DNA of 64,000 bases. It comes from Acidilobaceae archaeon (GTDB taxonomy: Archaea; Thermoproteota; Thermoprotei_A; Sulfolobales; Acidilobaceae). Both the position numbers and the translations under genes were made by a program. The first letter of the stretch is position 1, and each line of letters opens with the position of its first letter. The stretch covers positions 1 through 64,000 of the forward strand of contig JALWEI010000036.1 of assembly GCA_027014125.1 (NCBI GenBank), read 5' to 3'. The notes under the pieces are model-generated. The model was given only the letters and a program-made list of their open reading frames with translations. It was not told the DNA's origin and made no database searches. Positions 59,939 to 64,000 of this stretch are shown in pieces.

Positions 59939-60333
59939 TGCCCGAGAGGCCCAGGCAGGTTAGGGAGAAGAGGAGCCTCCAGAGGAGGCTAGCCAAGAGG
60001 AGGGAGAAGCCCAGGTTCCTCCGCTACCTCTCCTGGAGGTTCTGGAAGTTCGAGCGTAGGGAATACTGGAGGAAGCCAAAGGGTAACGACAACAAGATGA
60101 GGCTACAAGTCAAGGGCTACCCTCCAATAGTCAAGTCGGGCTACGGGACCGACAAGAGGCTGAGGGGCCTCCACCCCAGCGGGCTCGAGCCGGTGATCGT
60201 TTACAACCCAAGGGAGCTGGAGGGCCTGGACAGGGAGAAGCATATAGTCTACATAGCATCCAGCGTGGGGCTGAGGAAGAGGATACAGATAAGGCAGAAG
60301 GCCCAGCAGCTAGGCCTAAGGGTTGCAAACTAG
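59938..60333 (+). CDS. rpl32e: Ribosomal protein eL32
   Basis: 131 residues, GTG start sharing one base with the rpl6 stop. FLRYLSWRFWKFERREYWRKPKGNDNKMRLQVKGYPPIVKSGYGTDK is the canonical eL32 sequence, followed by VGLRKRIQIRQKAQQLGLRV. Confidence 0.97.
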   Translation: MPERPRQVREKRSLQRRLAKRREKPRFLRYLSWRFWKFERREYWRKPKGNDNKMRLQVKGYPPIVKSGYGTDKRLRGLHPSGLEPVIVYNPRELEGLDREKHIVYIASSVGLRKRIQIRQKAQQLGLRVAN

Positions 60334-60347
60334 GAGGTGGGTGAAGG

Positions 60348-60812
60348 ATGGACTACCGGCTACAGAGGAGGCTGGCGGCCGAGGTTCTGGGTGTAGGCGA
60401 GTCCAGGATATGGATCAGCCCCGACCCTGAGCATGCAGAGGAGATAGAGCAGGCAGTCACCAGGAGGGACGTGGAGGCCCTGATAAAGAGGGGCCTCATA
60501 AGGGTGAAGCCGGAGAAGGGGAACAGCCACACAAGGTGGCTGGAGAGGAGGAGGCAGAGGAGGAAGGGTAGGAGGCGTGGGTACGGCAAGAGGGAGGGCA
60601 AGGCCACCGCAAGGAGCGACCCGAAGAGGGACTGGATCTATAGGATAAGGAGGATAAGGAGGTACCTGAAGTGGATGAGGGATCACGGCAGGATAGACAA
60701 GAGGACATACCGCCGCCTATACAGGCTAGCCAAGGGAGGCACATTCAGGGATCTGGGAGACCTAAAGAGGTATATGCAGGAGCACGAGCTGGTTAGGGAG
60801 GGTGCAAGCTAA
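60348..60812 (+). CDS. rpl19e: Ribosomal protein eL19
   Basis: 154 residues, ATG start behind [28 protein letters not shown], basic [17 protein letters not shown] and [32 protein letters not shown] are diagnostic. Overlaps rpl18 by one base. Confidence 0.97.
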   Translation: MDYRLQRRLAAEVLGVGESRIWISPDPEHAEEIEQAVTRRDVEALIKRGLIRVKPEKGNSHTRWLERRRQRRKGRRRGYGKREGKATARSDPKRDWIYRIRRIRRYLKWMRDHGRIDKRTYRRLYRLAKGGTFRDLGDLKRYMQEHELVREGAS

Positions 60813-61435
60813 TGGGGAGAGGGCCAAGGTACAGGGTCCCCCTCAGGAGGAGGAGGGAGGGCAAGACTGACTACAGGAAGAGGTTCAAGCTGGTAATATC
60901 GGGGAAGCCACGGCTAGTCGTCAGGATAACCAACGAGTACGTCACCGTACAGGTAGTAGAGGCTAGGATAGAGGGCGATAGGGTGATAGCGGCCGCCCAC
61001 AGCAGGGAGCTAGCCAAGCACTACGGATGGCTGGGCGACGGTAACAACACGAGCGCAGCCTACCTTACAGGCCTACTCGCCGGGTACAGGGCAAGGCTCA
61101 AGGGAGTGGAGGAGGCGGTGCTGGACATAGGTCTCCACACGCCCGTTAAGGGGGCCCGAGTCTTCGCCGCGCTCAAGGGAGCACTAGACGCCGGCCTCAG
61201 TATACCACACTCCGAGGAGATACTGCCCGGAGACGAGAGGATTAGGGGAGAGCACATAGCCGAGTACGCCTCGAAGCTTAAGGAGGAGGATGAAGAGGCT
61301 TATAAGAGGCAGTTCTCAAGATACCTGGCCCGGGGCCTGAGCCCTGAGGACCTGCCGAGCCACTTCGACGAGGTGGCCTCTAGGATCAAGGGAGAGTACG
61401 GGGCCAAGCTCACGCTGGCTAGGAAGGAGGTGTAG
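60812..61435 (+). CDS. rpl18: Ribosomal protein uL18
   Basis: 207 residues, ATG start. [33 protein letters not shown] and the 5S rRNA-binding region [26 protein letters not shown] are typical archaeal uL18. Confidence 0.97.
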   Translation: MGRGPRYRVPLRRRREGKTDYRKRFKLVISGKPRLVVRITNEYVTVQVVEARIEGDRVIAAAHSRELAKHYGWLGDGNNTSAAYLTGLLAGYRARLKGVEEAVLDIGLHTPVKGARVFAALKGALDAGLSIPHSEEILPGDERIRGEHIAEYASKLKEEDEEAYKRQFSRYLARGLSPEDLPSHFDEVASRIKGEYGAKLTLARKEV

Positions 61436-61437
61436 AC

Positions 61438-62070
61438 GTGATGGGTATGGAGGTACAGCTCGAGGAGTGGGTACCCAGGACCCGTGTGGGTAGGATGGTT
61501 AAGGAGGGCAAGATCACCAGTATAGCCGAGATATTCAAGAGGAACCTACCAATACTAGAGCCGGAGATAGTCGACTACCTCCTACCAGGCCTAGACCACG
61601 AGGTCCTAGACGTCAGTATAGTGCAGAAGATGACCGACGCAGGCAGGATAACAAGGTTCAGGGCTGTAGTGGTTGTGGGCAACAGGGACGGCTACGTCGG
61701 CCTGGGCAAGGGGAAGGCGAGGCAGTTCAGGTTCGCCATAGAGAAGGCCCTAAGGAATGCGAAGCTAAACATAATCCCCGTTAGGAGGGGATGCGGCAGC
61801 TGGGAGTGCACCTGCGGCGAGAGCCACAGCGTGCCATTCACTGTCAGGGGCAAGAGCGGTAGTGTAGAGGTAATCCTCAAGCCGGCCCCAAAGGGTACAG
61901 GCCTAGTAGCGGGAGACACCGCCAAGGCGGTACTAGCCATGGCAGGCCTCAGCGACGTCTGGACCTTCACCAAGGGGGAGACAAGGACAAAGTACAACTT
62001 CGCCAGGGCCACATACCTGGCCCTCAGGGACACCTACAGGTTCGTCACCCCCGTAGACTGGACCAGGTAG
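61438..62070 (+). CDS. rps5: Ribosomal protein uS5
   Basis: 210 residues, GTG 61438 or ATG 61441. [42 protein letters not shown] and [24 protein letters not shown] (S5 signature) are clear. Contacts decoding and translocation region of the small subunit. Confidence 0.97.
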   Translation: MMGMEVQLEEWVPRTRVGRMVKEGKITSIAEIFKRNLPILEPEIVDYLLPGLDHEVLDVSIVQKMTDAGRITRFRAVVVVGNRDGYVGLGKGKARQFRFAIEKALRNAKLNIIPVRRGCGSWECTCGESHSVPFTVRGKSGSVEVILKPAPKGTGLVAGDTAKAVLAMAGLSDVWTFTKGETRTKYNFARATYLALRDTYRFVTPVDWTR

Positions 62071-62075
62071 GAGGG

Positions 62076-62567
62076 GTGATGGAAGTGCCACTATACGTGC
62101 TAGTAAGGATCCGGGGCCAGGCAGACGTCCACCCAGACACAGAGAAGACCCTACACCTACTCAGGCTAAGGAGAAGATACACAGCAGCCCTCTACCACAG
62201 CAGCCTACCAGGGATAGAGAAGATGATAAAGAAGGCCGAGAACTGGCTCACCTGGGGTGAGATAGACAGGGAGACCCTGATAGCACTCCTCTCCACCCGC
62301 GGCAGGCTCCAGGGAGACAAGCCCCTCACCAGCGAGTGGGTAGCCATAAACCTAGGCCTACCCGGGGGGATATACGACCTGGCAGACAAGCTACTCGCAG
62401 GAGAGATACACTACCACAAGCTACAGGAGAAGGGCGTCAAGCCATTCTTCCGACTCCACCCACCCCGGGGAGGCTTCAAGGGCAGCATAAAGACCCACTA
62501 CAAGATGGGCGGCGAGCTCGGCTACAGGGGCCCCGATATAAACAGGCTAATAGCCAGGATGCTCTAG
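62076..62567 (+). CDS. rpl30: Ribosomal protein uL30
   Basis: 163 residues; GTG 62076 or, more likely, ATG 62079 behind GTAGGAGG. YVLVRIRGQADVHPDTEKTLHLLRLRRRYTA and the FRLHPPRGGFKGSIKTHYKMGGELGYRG tail mark the long archaeal form. Confidence 0.97.
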   Translation: MMEVPLYVLVRIRGQADVHPDTEKTLHLLRLRRRYTAALYHSSLPGIEKMIKKAENWLTWGEIDRETLIALLSTRGRLQGDKPLTSEWVAINLGLPGGIYDLADKLLAGEIHYHKLQEKGVKPFFRLHPPRGGFKGSIKTHYKMGGELGYRGPDINRLIARML

Positions 62568-62588
62568 GCCCAGAAGGGGGTGGCAGGC

Positions 62589-63059
62589 ATGGTCGTGAGG
62601 AGGAGGAGCAAGACGAGGAAGCTAAGGGGGAGAACCCGCACCATGAGCTGGGGCAGGATAGGCCAGCACAGGAAATCCGGGTCCCGCGGCGGTAGGGGAG
62701 CCGCAGGGCTAGGCAAGCACGAGTGGACATGGACAATAAAGTACGCCCCCACCTGGTTCGGCAAACACGGCTTCAAGCCACCACGCATAAGGGTAGGCTA
62801 CAGGCCAAACGTGATCAACCTAAGCCAGCTGGAGGACCTAGTAGCAAAGCTAGAAGCAAAGGGCCTAGCAAAGAGCGAGAACGGGCTGACAATAGTAAAC
62901 CTAGAGGAAATGAAGATACACAAACTATTAGGCTCGGGAAGAATAACGAGGAAACTGAAAGTCATAGTACCACAAGCATCAGAACAGGCTATAAAGAGGA
63001 TCGAAGAGGCAGGCGGCCAAGTAATACTAACACTAAAACAAGAGGAATCCCAGCCCTAA
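62589..63059 (+). CDS. rpl15: Ribosomal protein uL15
   Basis: 156 residues from ATG 62589, behind GGGGGTGG; GTG 62580 adds three residues. SKTRKLRGRTRTMSWGRIGQHRKSGSRGGRG is the conserved N-terminus. In many archaea secY follows; here the operon ends and a tRNA gene lies downstream. Confidence 0.97.
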   Translation: MVVRRRSKTRKLRGRTRTMSWGRIGQHRKSGSRGGRGAAGLGKHEWTWTIKYAPTWFGKHGFKPPRIRVGYRPNVINLSQLEDLVAKLEAKGLAKSENGLTIVNLEEMKIHKLLGSGRITRKLKVIVPQASEQAIKRIEEAGGQVILTLKQEESQP

Positions 63060-63131
63060 ACACCCTCCTAACCATCAAAAAAACCCCTGAAAGGCTTAAT
63101 AGCCCATAACACAAGCATACCCTGAATAAAC

Positions 63132-63147
63132 GGGGCCCACAGGCCCC
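63132..63147 (+). repeat. GC-rich hairpin before tRNA-Val
   Basis: GGGGCC-CACA-GGCCCC can form a 6-bp stem with a 4-nt loop, 72 nt after rpl15 and 8 nt before the tRNA. It may help end the ribosomal transcript or shape the tRNA leader; neither is shown. Confidence 0.4.
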
Positions 63148-63154
63148 CCGGAGA

Positions 63155-63232
63155 GGGCCCGTCGTCTAGCCTGGTCAGGACGCCGCCCTCACACGGCGGA
63201 GGTCCGGGGTTCAAATCCCCGCGGGCCCACCA
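63155..63232 (+). tRNA. tRNA-Val(CAC)
   Basis: 78 nt. Acceptor GGGCCCG/CGGGCCC, D-arm with GTCTAGCCTGGTCAGGAC, anticodon stem CCGCC/GGCGG with loop CTCACAC (anticodon CAC), variable AGGTC, T-arm CGGGG-TTCAAAT-CCCCG, discriminator A and encoded CCA. All stems pair. No intron. Confidence 0.95.
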
Positions 63233-63246
63233 TCCGATAACATCAC

Positions 63247-63606
63247 TTATTTTAACGGAATTATCCTTATAGTATTTCTACGAACTACAACTAGTTTGTC
63301 GTAGGGGTTCTCCACAGAATTGAGAGCGGAGATTATTCGATTTGTGATATATTCTGGATTAACAGGTGGAATTCGCATTAGCATAACGCCTGGCACGTTA
63401 GGATTAGTGAGAACGATTCTTCCGAAATCCTTGTCAAATGTTATAATTATTCTCTTTTCCCTTATTGAGAGTTGTACTACTTGCTCATCACTAATACCAG
63501 GATTTACTTCCCAGACTGATACTACGTCATAGCTTAAGCTTCGGAGAGTCTTGATAGTAGTTCTCGGAACGTTTTCGTCGGCCAGGATTTTAGGCTTTGA
63601 CAACAA
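63247..63606 (-). CDS. DUF5615-type PIN-like toxin
   Basis: 119 residues. KILADENVPRTTIKTLRSLSYDVVSVWEVNPGISDEQVVQLSIREKRIIITFDKDFGR is the DUF5615/Mut7-C-like PIN pattern, with D (LADEN) and TFDKDFG acidic residues. It overlaps the DUF433 gene by 17 bases, a common toxin-antitoxin pair in archaea and cyanobacteria. Sequence is more AT-rich than the ribosomal genes nearby. Confidence 0.85.
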   Translation of the reverse strand: MLSKPKILADENVPRTTIKTLRSLSYDVVSVWEVNPGISDEQVVQLSIREKRIIITFDKDFGRIVLTNPNVPGVMLMRIPPVNPEYITNRIISALNSVENPYDKLVVVRRNTIRIIPLK

Positions 63607-63817
63607 CTTCCTCCCTCAACACTCTTGCGGCATATCTTACTGCTGCCAACACATCCTCTCGTGTGAGATGTGGATATTCCTTCACTATATCGTCAATTGA
63701 CCATCCATTGGCTATAAGCTCAAGTATGAAGTAGACGGGAATCCTCGTCCCTTTTATAACAGGCTTGCCACCCATAATTTTCGGGTTAACAACTATCCTC
63801 TCCTCAGAATCAGCCAT
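63590..63817 (-). CDS. DUF433 antitoxin
   Basis: 75 residues from ATG 63817, behind GGGGTAGGTG. IVVNPKIMGGKPVIKGTRIPVYFILELIANGWSIDDIVKEYPHLTREDVLAAVRYA is the DUF433 signature, a helix-turn-helix antitoxin that pairs with DUF5615. First gene of the pair. Confidence 0.9.
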   Translation of the reverse strand: MADSEERIVVNPKIMGGKPVIKGTRIPVYFILELIANGWSIDDIVKEYPHLTREDVLAAVRYAARVLREEVVVKA

Positions 63818-64000
63818 CGGCACCTACCCCATGTTGTATCTAGTAAACTCGGCTCACTTAAACCTAGCTGCTTTATTCTATAACTAGTCATGCATATCTG
63901 ATATCTGATGATAAATGATATTGATTCCGGATATCCTTGTTGCTATGCATTTTGGATTAAATGCATATCGCTGACATGTATTGCCGCATATAGTTGCGTT
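63818..64000. other. AT-rich right edge without a gene
   Basis: No ORF of useful length. It holds the leader of the DUF433/DUF5615 pair, the direct repeat ATGCATATC (63890-63898 and 63961-63969), the palindrome GGATATCC (63929-63936) and a 9-bp inverted repeat TATGCATTT-TGGATT-AAATGCATA (63944-63967). Composition differs from the GC-rich chromosome to the left. Confidence 0.5.
63944..63967. repeat. 9-bp perfect inverted repeat
   Basis: TATGCATTT and its exact complement AAATGCATA flank a 6-nt loop. It could be a protein-binding site, a hairpin, or one end of a mobile element; the window stops too soon to tell. Confidence 0.5.

Noticed and set aside
63900-63975. Possible C/D-box sRNA at the right edge
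   Set aside because: TGATGA and CTGA strings occur, but the C box lacks the purine, internal D'/C' boxes are absent and spacing is wrong. The hairpin explains the sequence better.
1-64000. CRISPR arrays or cas genes
   Set aside because: No regularly spaced identical repeats of 24-37 nt and no Cas-like ORFs were seen on either strand.

Overview
The window looks like the chromosome of a hyperthermophilic crenarchaeon (Thermoprotei, probably Desulfurococcales-like; genus not assignable by eye). The evidence is Cren7 chromatin protein, a two-subunit 2-oxoacid:ferredoxin oxidoreductase with the YPITPSSD motif, non-phosphorylating GAPDH, archaeal ribosomal proteins, an intron-containing initiator tRNA, a Ced-type DNA-import cluster, an SSV-type partitioned integrase, AGG/ATA-rich codon use and frequent GTG/TTG starts. 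Genes are packed tightly, with many 4-20 nt overlaps.

Layout. 1-3.3 kb: right end of an integrated virus- or plasmid-like element, made of a one-direction run of small ORFans. It ends in a truncated integrase N-terminus that reads through the 3' half of a tRNA-Thr (attR). 3.3-20.8 kb: a sugar-1-P nucleotidylyltransferase, a degenerate PTPS-fold protein, a complete livKHMGF-type amino-acid ABC operon, a ClC channel/antiporter, peptidases (M28, HtpX/M48, S9), ribosomal proteins eL24 and eS28, an MBL hydrolase and an aromatic amino-acid lyase. 20.9-31.5 kb: enoyl-CoA hydratase, 2-oxoacid:ferredoxin oxidoreductase, a DUF432-MscS pair, a displaced rpl2 whose 5' end lies inside the cedB reading frame, cedB-cedA-cedA1, and a methylisocitrate-lyase-type enzyme. 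31.5-39.5 kb: SPOUT methyltransferase-rpl3-rpl4-rpl23, Mrp ATPase, Cren7, small zinc or unknown proteins, and initiator tRNA-Met with a long intron.

39.6-58.2 kb holds the most notable block. It has an acyl-CoA dehydrogenase and a run of sugar kinase, class I FBP aldolase and GAPN genes. Next comes a 1708-residue secreted, membrane-anchored, multi-catalytic cellulase (GH5, Ig-like, GH12, PL14-like, Ig-like, GH12, CBM2, CBM2, TM). Beside it are a five-gene Opp-type ABC transporter and a divergent GH1 beta-glycosidase. Read together this is a cellulose/beta-glucan utilisation locus: the giant enzyme cuts polymer outside the cell, the transporter imports oligosaccharides, GH1 releases sugars inside, and GAPN/aldolase/kinase belong to the modified archaeal glycolysis.

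58.1-64 kb: a VapBC pair, a CBS protein, phosphoglycolate phosphatase, the distal spc operon (L6-L32e-L19e-L18-S5-L30-L15), tRNA-Val(CAC), and an AT-rich DUF433/DUF5615 toxin-antitoxin pair that may start another accessory patch at the right edge. No CRISPR array, rRNA or intact transposase was seen.
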